DNA of 64,000 nt from Poriferisodalis sp963663635 (GCA_963663635.2 CAXXMY010000011.1:62001-126000); one strand, 5' to 3'. Positions 8,056 through 16,605 are shown, counted from the stretch's first letter. Program-made: numbers and translations. Notes: a model not told the origin generated them from the letters alone.

Positions 8056-8454
8056 TTCCCGGATCGGCTGGTTCCAGCCTTGGGCGATCAAAGGACCGGC
8101 CACTGCACGGGTCTGCTCGACGAGGAAGGCGTATGCCGCGCCGACCGCTTGCGATTCGACCGCGAGAATGGCGCTGTAGCGATTCAGCGCCCCCTGAACC
8201 CTGGAGAGTTCACGTGAAATCTCACCGCTCTGCTCGTCACTTGTGCGGCGGCGGATGATGTAGGGGAACTCGCGGTAGTCCATGACGGCAGCTAGCGCCT
8301 CGCCGAAGAGGCGGCGCTGCCTGTCCTGCCGGGTCGAACGAGCGCTCTGCCAGATTCCGACGAGGGCGACCACTGCCGATACGGCGGCTGCGATGAGGAT
8401 GGCCTCCCAGCGCCCGATTCCGGCGTTGGCAACGCACTGTGTGCAGCCGTTCAC
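8056..8454 (-). pseudogene. Single-TM protein, likely effector of the CBASS-like locus, 3' truncated
   Basis: GTG 8454 overlaps the stop of the CD-NTase gene in a GTGA arrangement, so translation is coupled. About 130 residues remain. After a short cysteine-containing N-terminus there is one clear membrane helix (WEAILIAAAVSAVVALVGIW), then a basic stop (QSARSTRQDRQRR) and a helical cytoplasmic part running to about WNQPIRERASGD, where IS1182 sequence begins. CBASS operons end in or contain an effector that is often a membrane protein, so I infer an effector role; the fold itself is not recognised. The missing C-terminus means the system may be inactive in this strain. Confidence 0.5.
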
Positions 8455-9923
8455 TGCGCAGCCTTGGCCTCGGCGCCGTGGGGGACCTCTGCCCCCGGCC
8501 ACTCACCGGTCCGCCGCCAGAAGTGCTCCTTCACCAAGTGCACGGCGATCTGCCCCAGGAGGGCGTGGAGGCCGTCGCCATAGGACCATCTGCGCTCCAG
8601 CGGGTCGCGGGGGTACCACATGCACAGCGCGCCGTCTTCGTAGCGATGAGGTGATTCCGCCGGCCCATCGACGTAAACGCGTGGCACCCCCGGGGACGAG
8701 AGGCGGAATTCGATCCTCACCTGCCGTCGTTCGCATCCAGGAGGTGCCACATTCCAGCGATAGCGGACACCTCCGTGGTGTGGCCGCCGCGGAACTCGCA
8801 GCCCGACGACATGGCGCCTCGTGTTGCCTTCGAATCGGAGACGGTCGGCAAAGCGGCCGTACCACGGCCCTGAGCTCCGACGGTGATATGTGGCGACATG
8901 CTGACCACCGTGGGAGCGAGTTGGCTTGATGGACGTTGCGCCGGAAGTGGTCCCTGCTACCAGCGTGCCGGTCTTGGTGATCGACATGGGGTCACCGCTT
9001 GCGATGGCTTGATGAATGGTGGCGACTGGGGACGGCGGTGGCCCGACGAGCTTCCAGAAGACTCCCGTAGCAGCCAATATCTCGTAGACCTTGGCGTCAT
9101 CGTCGCCGGCCTCGATGGCAAGATCGAGGGCGTCGGCGACCGTCCGGAAGCGCTGCACCGCACGGTTGCGGTCAGCGACTTTGATGGGAGCGCTGACCCC
9201 TGCGGGGTCCGCAGTCAAGCGCTGGGCCAGCGAGTTGGCGGCGTAGTCGAAGAATCGTTGCAGCGCCCGATCCAGCGGTTCGGCCAACTCGATGCACTCC
9301 CAAGCGAGCGCTGCGATGTTGAACGAGCAAACAGCAGGCTCGCTGAACTGCTTCGCATGTGCTTTGGCCACTCTCACCACGTGCTGGCGGGTCTGCCGCA
9401 GCTGTGGCCAGCCCGACGTGAACAGTTCGACGTGGCGTTCGGGATCGCTTGGGTCCCATCGGTTGCGGTCAAGGTTGGGGATCCACAGGCCGGGTGCCTC
9501 GACACGGTTGAGCGCGACCACCAGGTCGACGGAGGGGTCCTCGCCGGAAGGGAGCGGTTCGTTGAAGCGCACCAGTAGGCCCCGCTTCATTTTTTCGATG
9601 CGGATACTCGGGTATCGCTGGACGAGCAGCGGACGGATCAGACTGTGGACGCTGTCGACGAGCGCTCGCGGCAATTCACCATCGCCGTCGGGACCGAGAG
9701 CCGGGTGCTTTCGCCGGTCGATGACGAGGCCGCCGTCTGCGTCAGCGACGGGTCGGTTCGTGAATCGAGAGGCGAGCGAACCAGAGCGGTATGTGCGCAG
9801 CGCGTCGGGGTGCTTGCTCGCCGCGCCGAGCACGGCCCCGAGCCGGTCAGAGGCTTCTCGCAGCGATCGAGAGTCGGCGGCGATCTTCTTGCGGAGTTCT
9901 TCAAGCTGTGTCAAAGCAGTCAT
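8451..9923 (-). CDS. CD-NTase (CBASS-type nucleotidyltransferase) fused to an E2-like domain
   Basis: 490 residues. The N-terminal half is a CD-NTase/SMODS-type nucleotidyltransferase: Gly-Ser at 48-49 (TYRSGSLASRF), acidic DAD at 61-63 (VADADGGLVID) and a third Asp at 133 (SVDLVVAL), followed by a helical domain to about residue 300. The last 130 residues look like a bacterial ubiquitin-conjugating E2-like domain: SPHRYEDGALCMWYP places a His 8 residues before the candidate catalytic Cys 434, and the tail has the typical FWRRTGEWPG segment. In type II CBASS these functions are normally separate proteins, an E2-containing Cap2 conjugating the cyclase to a target. No E1 or JAB gene is visible. 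The product would be a cyclic oligonucleotide signalling to the membrane protein encoded next. Confidence 0.7.
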   Translation of the reverse strand: MTALTQLEELRKKIAADSRSLREASDRLGAVLGAASKHPDALRTYRSGSLASRFTNRPVADADGGLVIDRRKHPALGPDGDGELPRALVDSVHSLIRPLLVQRYPSIRIEKMKRGLLVRFNEPLPSGEDPSVDLVVALNRVEAPGLWIPNLDRNRWDPSDPERHVELFTSGWPQLRQTRQHVVRVAKAHAKQFSEPAVCSFNIAALAWECIELAEPLDRALQRFFDYAANSLAQRLTADPAGVSAPIKVADRNRAVQRFRTVADALDLAIEAGDDDAKVYEILAATGVFWKLVGPPPSPVATIHQAIASGDPMSITKTGTLVAGTTSGATSIKPTRSHGGQHVATYHRRSSGPWYGRFADRLRFEGNTRRHVVGLRVPRRPHHGGVRYRWNVAPPGCERRQVRIEFRLSSPGVPRVYVDGPAESPHRYEDGALCMWYPRDPLERRWSYGDGLHALLGQIAVHLVKEHFWRRTGEWPGAEVPHGAEAKAAQ

Positions 9924-10089
9924 TGTGCTATCTTTCTGGTGGTGGCGAGTTCACGAGTTGTATCGCCAAATAGATTACCTTTAAGGTGTATCAGATTACT
10001 GCAACAGCATATACCATCGGCAGCCATAACAGCGTTACACTCCGTCTGCGTTTCGTCGGCCGGTCCGCCGCCGTTCGGAGGAGTTCCCC
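9924..10089. promoter_or_regulatory. Divergent promoter region between the CD-NTase and HigB-like genes
   Basis: 166 bp, markedly AT-rich for this genome around 9960-10020. It must hold promoters for both divergent units. Several TANNNT boxes are possible (for example TAATCT on the minus strand near 9970 and TATACC on the plus strand near 10012), but none has a good -35 partner, so I do not fix the start sites. Confidence 0.4.
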
Positions 10090-10422
10090 TTGGAAGTGCT
10101 GTTCGCAACGCGCAGGCTGCAGCGGCGACTCAACTCGACAGCCGAGACGCGCAAGGTCCACGGCGACGTGATGGCGAAGAAGATCGGGTTGCGGTTGCAG
10201 CAGATGGAAGCCGCCCGCTCCTTGGCCGACCTTCGAAACTTGCCCGGACGCTGGCACGAGCTGACAGGCGATCTCAAGGGATCGCTCGCCTGCGACCTCG
10301 TGCATCCGCATCGAATGATCTTCCGACCAACCGCCGAACCGCCGCCGCGCCGCCGCGACGGAAGCCTCGACTGGTCAGCCGTCGACGGCGTGACGGTCTC
10401 AGACGTTGACGACTACCACTGA
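10090..10422 (+). CDS. HigB/RelE-family toxin
   Basis: About 110 residues starting at TTG 10090, chosen because GGAGGAG (10077-10083) lies 6 nt upstream. The fold signature is RelE/HigB-like: LFATRRLQRRLNSTAETRK (N-terminal helix), then AARSLADLRNLPGRWHEL and CDLVHPHRMIFRPT, the strand pair with basic residues of ribosome-dependent mRNA interferases. The antitoxin follows 24 nt later, the toxin-first order typical of HigBA. Confidence 0.7.
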   Translation: MEVLFATRRLQRRLNSTAETRKVHGDVMAKKIGLRLQQMEAARSLADLRNLPGRWHELTGDLKGSLACDLVHPHRMIFRPTAEPPPRRRDGSLDWSAVDGVTVSDVDDYH

Positions 10423-10446
10423 TGACGGCATTTAGGAGAAATCAGC

Positions 10447-11547
10447 ATGGGCACCCGTAGCAAGCCGCGCTATGCCTACGAACCCGACACGGTCTTCCCG
10501 CCGGGCGAGACGTTGGCGGAATGGCTTGACGAGCGCGACATGACCCAAGCCGAGCTTGCAGCTCGTATGGGGCTGTCGGCCAAGCACGTCAATCAGATCG
10601 TGAAGGGCGCAGCGCCGATCACTACCGAGACAGCGCTGGGGCTGGAGCGGGTCACCGGCGTACCGGCACACCTCTGGAACAGCTTGGAGATGTCCTACCG
10701 CTCGCACCTCACGTTCCGCGCGGAACAGGAACGATTGGCGGATGACGCCGAGTGGCTGGAGCAACTGCCAGTTGGCGAACTTGTCAAGCGGCGCAGGATC
10801 GCACGCCGGGCAGCGGTGGCGGAGCGAGTCAGCGAAGTCTGCACGTTCTTTGGCGTGGCCAATCCTGCGGCTTGGCGCAACATGTGGCAACAGCCAGATG
10901 CGGCGTACCGCGCATCGCAGGCATATGTGAGGGATCCCGGCGCAGTGGCAGCGTGGTTGCGCATCGGCGAGATTGAGGCAACCAAGATCGATTGCGCTCC
11001 ATTCAGCAATTCAGCGCTTCTTGATGTCGTTGACGAACTTCGCGGACTCACCAACGAGCGCGACCCTGGAACGTGGGTGCGGACGGCACAGGCTCTTTGC
11101 GCGAGCGCTGGCGTCGCGTTTGTTGTCGAACCGGAGATAGCGAGGACGCGGCTCAACGGCGCAACACGATGGCTCTCGCCGAGCAAGGCGCTTGTTCAGA
11201 TCAGCACCCGCCACAAGCGCCACGACATCTCCTGGTTCACGCTCTTTCACGAGATCGGCCATGTGTTGCTGCACTCGAAGAAGGGCACCTTCATAAACGA
11301 TGGGGAGGAGCAGGAGGCCGGAGGCGTGGAGAAGGAGGCCGATGCCTACGCGCAGCAGGTGCTCATTCCTCGTGAGCACGAGGCCACTCTGGGAACGCTG
11401 CACACCAATGAGGACGTTGAACGCTTTGCTACGGCGATCGGCATCGCTCCAGGCATTGTTGTCGGCCGTTTGCAGTACATGGGCTGGTGGAAGCGCTCAG
11501 AGGGCAACGACCTGCGCTGGCCCTTCGACTTCTCCCCCAAGCCATGA
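10447..11547 (+). CDS. HigA-type HTH antitoxin fused to ImmA/IrrE-like metallopeptidase
   Basis: 366 residues. Residues 18-75 form a HigA-type helix-turn-helix (PPGETLAEWLDERDMTQAEL, AARMGLSAKHVNQIVKG). The C-terminal half is an ImmA/IrrE-like zinc peptidase with the HExxH motif in WFTLFHEIGHVLLHS (about residue 260) and a downstream acidic segment (EKEADAYAQQVLIP) that supplies the third ligand. AGGAG sits upstream of ATG. HigA proteins with this fusion are known; the peptidase part may clip the antitoxin or another regulator when triggered. It pairs with the preceding HigB-like toxin. Confidence 0.75.
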   Translation: MGTRSKPRYAYEPDTVFPPGETLAEWLDERDMTQAELAARMGLSAKHVNQIVKGAAPITTETALGLERVTGVPAHLWNSLEMSYRSHLTFRAEQERLADDAEWLEQLPVGELVKRRRIARRAAVAERVSEVCTFFGVANPAAWRNMWQQPDAAYRASQAYVRDPGAVAAWLRIGEIEATKIDCAPFSNSALLDVVDELRGLTNERDPGTWVRTAQALCASAGVAFVVEPEIARTRLNGATRWLSPSKALVQISTRHKRHDISWFTLFHEIGHVLLHSKKGTFINDGEEQEAGGVEKEADAYAQQVLIPREHEATLGTLHTNEDVERFATAIGIAPGIVVGRLQYMGWWKRSEGNDLRWPFDFSPKP

Positions 11548-11718
11548 GCTTGTTGGGGCAACGGCGAACTCTGCGTGGACCAGCAGTCCCCGGCAGCTGA
11601 TGGTCGTACCGGCTTCAGCAGTTCGGGCGATGACATTGACCGGCAAACCAGCGCCGAGTCCCCCCGTTCCCTCGCTAAGCGGGTGTGACGTCGGGGACTG
11701 TGCGGCAGGCTTGGGGGT

Positions 11719-12492
11719 ATGGCAGATACAGGACGGGTGATTGATCTGTCTGTCGAGGTGATCGGCGATGTCGAGACGGTGTGGCGGGCGGTGGCGACGG
11801 GGCCGGGGATCTCGTCGTGGTACGTGCCGCACACCATCGAAGGGAAGGCCGGGGGAGCGGCGACTGCCTCGTTCGGGCCCGAGCCCGAAATGCAGATTGC
11901 CGGCCGGGTGGCGGCGTGGGAGCCGCCGCACCGGGTGCTCTTCGATGGGGGTGAAGGCGTCGAGGGGCTGTCGTTCGAGTGGACCATCGACCCCCACGAC
12001 GACGGCACCTGCACCGTGCGCCTCCACAACGCCGGCTTCGGTGACGACGACCCTCAGTACGAGGCCATGATCGACGGCTGGAAGCTGTTCATGGTCAACC
12101 TCGGGCTCCACTTGAAGCATTTCGCTGGCCAGACCGCATCGTCCGCGCTGCAGATGGTCATGTGGCAAGTGACCCCCGACGAGGGCTGGGCGATCCTGGT
12201 GGGCGGGCTGGGCATTGACGAGATGCCTGCGGTTGGCGACCGGCTCGATGTGGGGGTCGACGATGTGACGAGGCTGGCGGGCACGGTGATCGAAACAGCC
12301 GCTCGCCGGATTACTGTGCTGACCGACCGACCAGCGCCGGGAACGGCGTTCCTGACGTCCGAGGACGCCGGCGGGATCACGATGGTCTCGGTGTGGCTGT
12401 ACCTCTACGGTCCCGATGCTGTCGCGGCCGCCGAACGCGACGATCCCCGCTGGCGCGCCTGGCTCGCCGAACAAGCCCCGCCAGCCGGCTGA
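11719..12492 (+). CDS. SRPBCC (AHSA1/START-like) domain protein
   Basis: 257 residues. The N-terminal 140 residues show the AHSA1/SRPBCC pattern: VIDLSVEVIGDVETVWRAV, then FGPEPEMQIAGRVAAWEPPH and FEWTIDPHDDGTCTVRLHN. The second half (DEGWAILVGGLGIDEMPAV onwards) looks like a divergent partner region. Such proteins bind hydrophobic ligands in a helix-grip pocket; no ligand can be named. It stands alone, 171 bp after the HigA gene and same strand, and seems to be ordinary chromosomal content inside the island. Confidence 0.7.
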   Translation: MADTGRVIDLSVEVIGDVETVWRAVATGPGISSWYVPHTIEGKAGGAATASFGPEPEMQIAGRVAAWEPPHRVLFDGGEGVEGLSFEWTIDPHDDGTCTVRLHNAGFGDDDPQYEAMIDGWKLFMVNLGLHLKHFAGQTASSALQMVMWQVTPDEGWAILVGGLGIDEMPAVGDRLDVGVDDVTRLAGTVIETAARRITVLTDRPAPGTAFLTSEDAGGITMVSVWLYLYGPDAVAAAERDDPRWRAWLAEQAPPAG

Positions 12493-12595
12493 TCAAACAT
12501 CGAAAACCCCAGAATCCGGACACTCCTCTACGCCGGCAAGCCCGACTGGGCACTCCCCGACACTCTCACTCCCGCCCAAAAACCGAAGTGCCACT

Positions 12596-12633
12596 TTGTG
12601 CACCATATTGTGCATTGTGCGCGTGGATTGTGC
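12596..12633 (+). promoter_or_regulatory. Four TTGTGC repeats before the AAA ATPase gene
   Basis: TTGTGC occurs at 12596, 12608, 12615 and 12628, in a 38-bp stretch directly upstream of the ATPase start. A TAGCGT box (12636-12641) followed by 7 nt and ATG 12649 would give a leaderless mRNA with these repeats upstream as a possible operator. Function is inferred. Confidence 0.3.
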
Positions 12634-12648
12634 GCTAGCGTGTGTGCG

Positions 12649-14001
12649 ATGGACGAAGGCGCGACGTTGGCATCCGCCGAGGCCAACCCGTTTTCGCCCG
12701 GATTCGGGCGCACGCCGCACTCGCTGGTCGGCCGGGACGACCTACTGGCAGACCTGGGCGGCGGCCTCACCGCCGGCCCGAGAGACCCTCGCTACGCCAG
12801 CCTGCTCATGGGAGTGCGGGGCTCGGGCAAGACAGTGGTGCTCAACGAGTTGGAAGATCGTGCCGCTCGCCAAGGCTGGGTGGTCCTCTCCGTGGACGGG
12901 AGCTCCAAGGGGCTGCCTGAACGCATCGTCAATGCCGTAGCGAACGCCCGCGCCGACAGCCCCGCCGTTGGCACGGCGACAGAGTCCCAGCGGGGTTCGA
13001 GGCTTCAATCGGTCGGTCTTCGGCTTGGCGTGCTCTCGGCTACCTGGCAGGCTGGGGACCGCCTGCAGCAGCGTCCGCATTCGACCATGGGCGACGTGTT
13101 GGCAACACTCACTCAAGCCGCTGTTCACGCGGAGACCTCGGTTCTGCTGACCGTTGACGAGTTGCACGCCGTTGACCGCGAAGAGGCCCGCAGGCTCTGC
13201 AGCGACATTCAGCACATAGCGGGACGCGCCGGTTTGCCGCTCGCGTTCGTGGGCGCTGGCTTACTCGAGATGGGTTACACGCTGCTCGCCGACAACAAGA
13301 TCACATTCATGCAGCGCTGCGAGCGGCACGAGATGCACCCACTGAGCCAAGCGGACGTGGCAGTTGGCCTGCGTCTTCCGATTCGCGACGCCGGTGGCGA
13401 CATCACATCCGAAGCGCTTCAAACCGCGGTCAGCTTCGTCGGCGAGTCCCGGCACGGCCCCTACCGGCTTCAGGTGCTCGGGCACACGATGTGGCGGATG
13501 GCAGGCGCCCCGGACCGCACGATCGACACGCGGGCTGTCGAACTCTCACTACGCGTCGCCGAGACAGCTGTAGCGCGCAGCATCTGCACTCCTGCCTGGC
13601 ACGAACTGTCGGACTCCGCCCAGTCGTACCTCGCTGCGGTCGCAGTTGCCCCAGGCCACACACCGCCGAGCGAGCTCGCCCAGAAGGTCGCCGAACGCAC
13701 CGGTCTTTCTGTTCGACATACAGCCGACATCCGACGACGCCTCGTGTTGGCCGGATATCTGACCCAGAGAGCCGACGGGACGGTCACGCTCACCGACTTG
13801 GTTCCCAACGACGTTATGCGCCAGGAGGCCCCGGAGGAATTCAGGCACTACGAGGCCGGCAGCACGACCCACGACCAGACAACGGTCGCCGAAGCCGAAG
13901 CCGAAGCCGCCAACTCGTCGTGCCGCAAGTGGATGCCTCGCGCCCGGGCGCACTGCGTGCTGCCGAACGGCCATGGCGGCCGATGCAGATCTCGACTGTG
14001 A
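12649..14001 (+). CDS. AAA ATPase with C-terminal winged-helix region
   Basis: 450 residues from ATG 12649. An alternative GTG at 12598 would add 17 residues that overlap the repeat-rich promoter. Walker A is GVRGSGKT (55-62), Walker B is SVLLTVDELHAVD, and sensor-1-like AFVGAGLLEMG follows, giving an Orc1/MalT-type P-loop fold of the AAA_16 kind. The C-terminal third (DSAQSYLAAVAVAPGH, RRLVLAGYLTQRADG) reads as a winged helix, and the last 30 residues hold two cysteines and a histidine (CRKWMPRARAHC). Such stand-alone ATPases are common in accessory islands; the role is unknown. Confidence 0.6.
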   Translation: MDEGATLASAEANPFSPGFGRTPHSLVGRDDLLADLGGGLTAGPRDPRYASLLMGVRGSGKTVVLNELEDRAARQGWVVLSVDGSSKGLPERIVNAVANARADSPAVGTATESQRGSRLQSVGLRLGVLSATWQAGDRLQQRPHSTMGDVLATLTQAAVHAETSVLLTVDELHAVDREEARRLCSDIQHIAGRAGLPLAFVGAGLLEMGYTLLADNKITFMQRCERHEMHPLSQADVAVGLRLPIRDAGGDITSEALQTAVSFVGESRHGPYRLQVLGHTMWRMAGAPDRTIDTRAVELSLRVAETAVARSICTPAWHELSDSAQSYLAAVAVAPGHTPPSELAQKVAERTGLSVRHTADIRRRLVLAGYLTQRADGTVTLTDLVPNDVMRQEAPEEFRHYEAGSTTHDQTTVAEAEAEAANSSCRKWMPRARAHCVLPNGHGGRCRSRL

Positions 14002-14086
14002 CCCAACAGCACCAAGTCGTCGGCAGCCAATGGCGTGCCGACCGCCGACTGGGTGCGGCTTGAAAACTTCGGCTACCTCGTCGTCA

Positions 14087-14308
14087 GTGCCTGCTGGCGA
14101 GGCCGGCGTGTCAGATCCCTACATCGACCTTCGTGCCTGGGAGGCTCGCGAACCCGATGCAGTGTTCGCGCTCGCTGGTGAGGCGGCCGCGTGGCATCTG
14201 GGCTATCTGCCCCGCATCTTCACCGGCACGACTGCGGTCTGGCTTCGGTCAAGTGGGCGCGTGCCGCACGGCCTGCGAAGCGCGGTCTCGCAAGTGCGAC
14301 TCGCCTGG
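14087..14308 (+). pseudogene. Fragment resembling an AbiEi-type antitoxin
   Basis: About 74 codons (VPAGEAGVSDPYIDLRAWEA, DAVFALAGEAAAWHLGYL, SGRVPHGLRSAVSQVRLAW) look like the part after the winged helix of actinobacterial AbiEi-like antitoxins. There is no matching start or HTH upstream, and the frame degenerates after 14308. Assignment is by memory of the family pattern and is tentative. Confidence 0.35.
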
Positions 14309-14422
14309 TCGGCGAGTGCGGCGCCGAGCGGAGTCGGCAGATCGGCCGGTCTCGGACTCGACAAGGCAACACCTTCGGCTTCGAATGAGAGACCACAGGA
14401 ACGTGTTGAGCTCGAAGACCTG

Positions 14423-14570
14423 ATCCGAGAGAAGTTTGGATGCCTCTGTCATGGTGTCCGATGGCTCCAAGGCGTACAAGGCAGCCATAGAGCAGCGGCT
14501 CGGTCACGCCCGCCACGTCTTGGACCGGTTCCACGTCATCAGATGGTTCCAAGCCGGCTTAGAGGATTAG
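14423..14570 (+). pseudogene. ISL3-family transposase fragment
   Basis: About 48 codons: VMVSDGSKAYKAAIEQRLGH then ARHVLDRFHVIRWFQAGL, the conserved Asp and DRFHV block of ISL3 transposases. A stop precedes it in frame, and it runs into the first copy of the 34-bp repeat at 14558. All other transposase domains are absent. Confidence 0.65.
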
Positions 14571-14737
14571 CGGATAGGCACTGACCTGCGGAAACACTGG
14601 TTTCGACTATTGGCCGGGGAGCGGCCTGACCAGCGCCTTTGCTGACGAGGTCCGATATCGCCCTCAATCTGCGCTAAAGACCGGCCACCTATCCGCGCGG
14701 CCTCTTAGAGGATTAGCGGATAGGCACTGACCTGCGG
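14558..14737. repeat. 34-bp direct repeat flanking a 112-bp spacer next to IS110 no. 3
   Basis: A 34-bp sequence containing GGATTAGCGGATAGGCACTG occurs exactly at 14558-14591 and 14704-14737. The second copy is the end of IS110 no. 3; the first copy lies against the ISL3 fragment. Between them is 112 bp of non-coding sequence that also holds CCTATCCGC (14688-14696), the reverse of GCGGATAGG in the repeat. This could be a scar from two IS110 events at one site. Confidence 0.6.
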
Positions 14738-15810
14738 CTTCGAGGGTGAGTCCGTGGTGGGTGCGCCGCCGTCGCAGGTCCGCGCCGTGGGGGACCTCGG
14801 GCGGGTCGGTCAGCAGCCGGTGGACTTCTCGTGCGATGTGGCGCTTGAGGCAGCGCAGGATCTCGCGGTCGGTCTTGCCCTCGGCGCGCCGTCGGGCGGC
14901 GTAGGCCTGGGTGCGCTCGTCGCTGCGGAGCCTGACGGTGGCGATGCGCCACAGGGCGTTGTTTGCTTGGCGGTCGCCGCCGCGGTTGAGTCGGTGGCGC
15001 ACGGTGCGGCCCGAGGAGGCTTCGATGGGGCTGGCGCCGCAGAGCGCGGCGAATGATGCTTCGCTGCGCAGCCGGTCGGGGTTGTCGCCGGCTGTGACGA
15101 GGAGCGCGGCGGCGACTTGGGGGCCGACGCCGGGAGCGGCCATCAAGGCGGGGGCGGCCTGCGCGCACAGTCGTGCGATCTCGGCGCTGAGAGCGCGCCA
15201 GCGCGCAGCGAGGACGCGAAGCGACCTCTTGGCCGCGGCGGCGGCCTCGCCGCGGCCGGGATCGGGCCGCAGCCGGGCGCAGGCGTCGACCAGCGCAGCG
15301 GTGCGAAGGCCCCGCAGCGGGGCCGCGACCTGCTCGGGGGCTGTCACCAGCAGTCCCTTGAGCTGGTTGACCGCGGCGGTGCGGGCCTTGACCGCGGAGC
15401 GGCGCGCGGCGCGCAGCATCCGGATCGCCTCCACTTCGCCGTCGGCTGACTTCGCCCCACGCTGCGGCCTCGCCCGACAGCACCGCACGCGCGGCTGCCT
15501 CGGCATCGGCGGGATCGCACTTGTGCCCTCGGCGAGCCCGCCGCTTGGGGCCAAGCACCTCGATCACCGTCACATCGTGTGCGGCGAGATGACGCGACAG
15601 GCCCGCGCCGTAGCTGCTGGTGCCTTCCACGCCGACGCGCTCCACGCTGCCCAGGCCGCGCAGCCATCCCCACAGCTCCTCATAGCCGGCTCGCGTCGCC
15701 GGGAACGTCGCTGTGCCCAACAGCCGTCCCGTCGAATCCACCGCTGCTGCGGTGTGCGTGTCGCGGTGGGTGTCCACCCCGCCGACAACGGCTCGATACT
15801 CATCCGGCAT
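14664..15810 (-). pseudogene. IS110-family recombinase no. 3, frameshifted
   Basis: From ATG 15810 (MPDEYRAVVGGVDTHRDTHT) the frame encodes the RuvC-like half (GVEGTSSYGAGLS, KCDPADAEAAARAVLSGEAAA) up to about 15460. It then shifts by one base; the rest of the protein continues in another frame (GAKSADGEVEAIRMLRAA, then GASPIEASSGRTVRHRLNRG with the Ser loop). A single extra base near 15455-15460, beside a CCCC run, explains the break. Both halves are otherwise full length. If the base is real the element is dead; a sequencing error is possible. Confidence 0.8.
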
Positions 15811-16035
15811 AATCGGTCTGCCCTCCCGGGAACACTCCCAATGGATCGGGCACCACCGGCCGGAACGACCCACAGTGCACTCAAGGCGCTTGAACCGACG
15901 CTCCTATCAGGTCACATTCCTTCCGACCGGCTGGTGCACGCCCCCGACAGGCCACAGGCCGACAGATCGTTTGCAAGGCACCAAGCCAGCGAAGAGCCGA
16001 GTCAGACCCGCACCCGTCGAGAACGCACTTCCATT
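15811..16035 (-). ncRNA. Candidate bridge-RNA region of IS110 no. 3
   Basis: Non-coding leader on the minus strand upstream of the third IS110 recombinase. It carries GTGACCTGATAGGAGCGTC (minus strand, 15915-15897), the third member of the conserved block, 87-105 nt from the start codon. The outer boundary near 16035 is an estimate taken from the size of the other two leaders. Confidence 0.35.
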
Positions 16036-16140
16036 ATGAGTGCGAAGAGCCCGAAATCCGCAGTCTCGGTCCGGGCCACTATTCGAGCCTCCGGCAGCGT
16101 GACTGGCCTCTAGCTTGTGAACAGAACAGGGGTGTCTGAC

Positions 16141-16278
16141 ATGTCTCGACGTAGTGATGGTCTGAGAGAAGAACACCGCTTTGGCCAGATGCGCGTGCCG
16201 GGCGTCGAGCCGCCGCCACCGGCGAAGCGCATACCGGTGCCGCACCCGGTAGCTAAGGACGCCCCGCCAGCCAGCTGA
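16141..16278 (+). CDS. Hypothetical small proline-rich protein
   Basis: A 45-residue reading frame (MSRRSDGLREEHRFGQMRVP, then GVEPPPPAKRIPVPHPVAKD) starting at ATG 16141. It ends 15 bp from the convergent MazF gene. There is no clear ribosome site and no recognised family; it may be chance or a relic. The rest of 16036-16290 shows nothing else. Confidence 0.2.
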   Translation: MSRRSDGLREEHRFGQMRVPGVEPPPPAKRIPVPHPVAKDAPPAS

Positions 16279-16293
16279 CGTTCGCGGGTGCCC

Positions 16294-16605
16294 TCAGCAG
16301 TCGGCCAAGGCGCGGAGCGCGCCGCACATGCGCTCGCGCCCGACGGCATCGAGTTGCCCAAGCCGGACTGTGAGCACTGACTTCGGCACGGCAGCAAGGT
16401 TGTCGAACGTCACCACGCTCTCGTATTCGAGCCCTTCGTCCGGCCCGACCGGCATGCATGTCGGAATGCCCCGGATGGTTCGCGTCACCGGTGCCACGAT
16501 CACGTTGTTGAGCACCGGGATCGCTTCGTCTCGGGTGACCACGAGAGCGGGCCTGGACTTGTGGTTCGGTGGCTCAAGGAGCCACAGTTCGCCTTGAGCT
16601 ACCAC
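16294..16605 (-). CDS. MazF/PemK-family mRNA interferase toxin
   Basis: 103 residues with the standard MazF layout: GELWLLEPPNHKSRPALVVT (beta strands plus the conserved RPALVV), NNVIVAPVTRTIRGIPTC, GLEYESVVTFDNLAAVPKS and LTVRLGQLD. The GTG start overlaps the antitoxin stop by 7 nt, so the pair is translationally coupled. MazF toxins cut single-stranded RNA at short motifs; the motif cannot be predicted here. The gene looks intact. Confidence 0.85.
   Translation of the reverse strand: MVAQGELWLLEPPNHKSRPALVVTRDEAIPVLNNVIVAPVTRTIRGIPTCMPVGPDEGLEYESVVTFDNLAAVPKSVLTVRLGQLDAVGRERMCGALRALADC

Noticed and set aside
11497..12474. A 325-codon minus-strand frame
   Set aside because: Antisense to the SRPBCC gene, whose fold motifs are on the plus strand.
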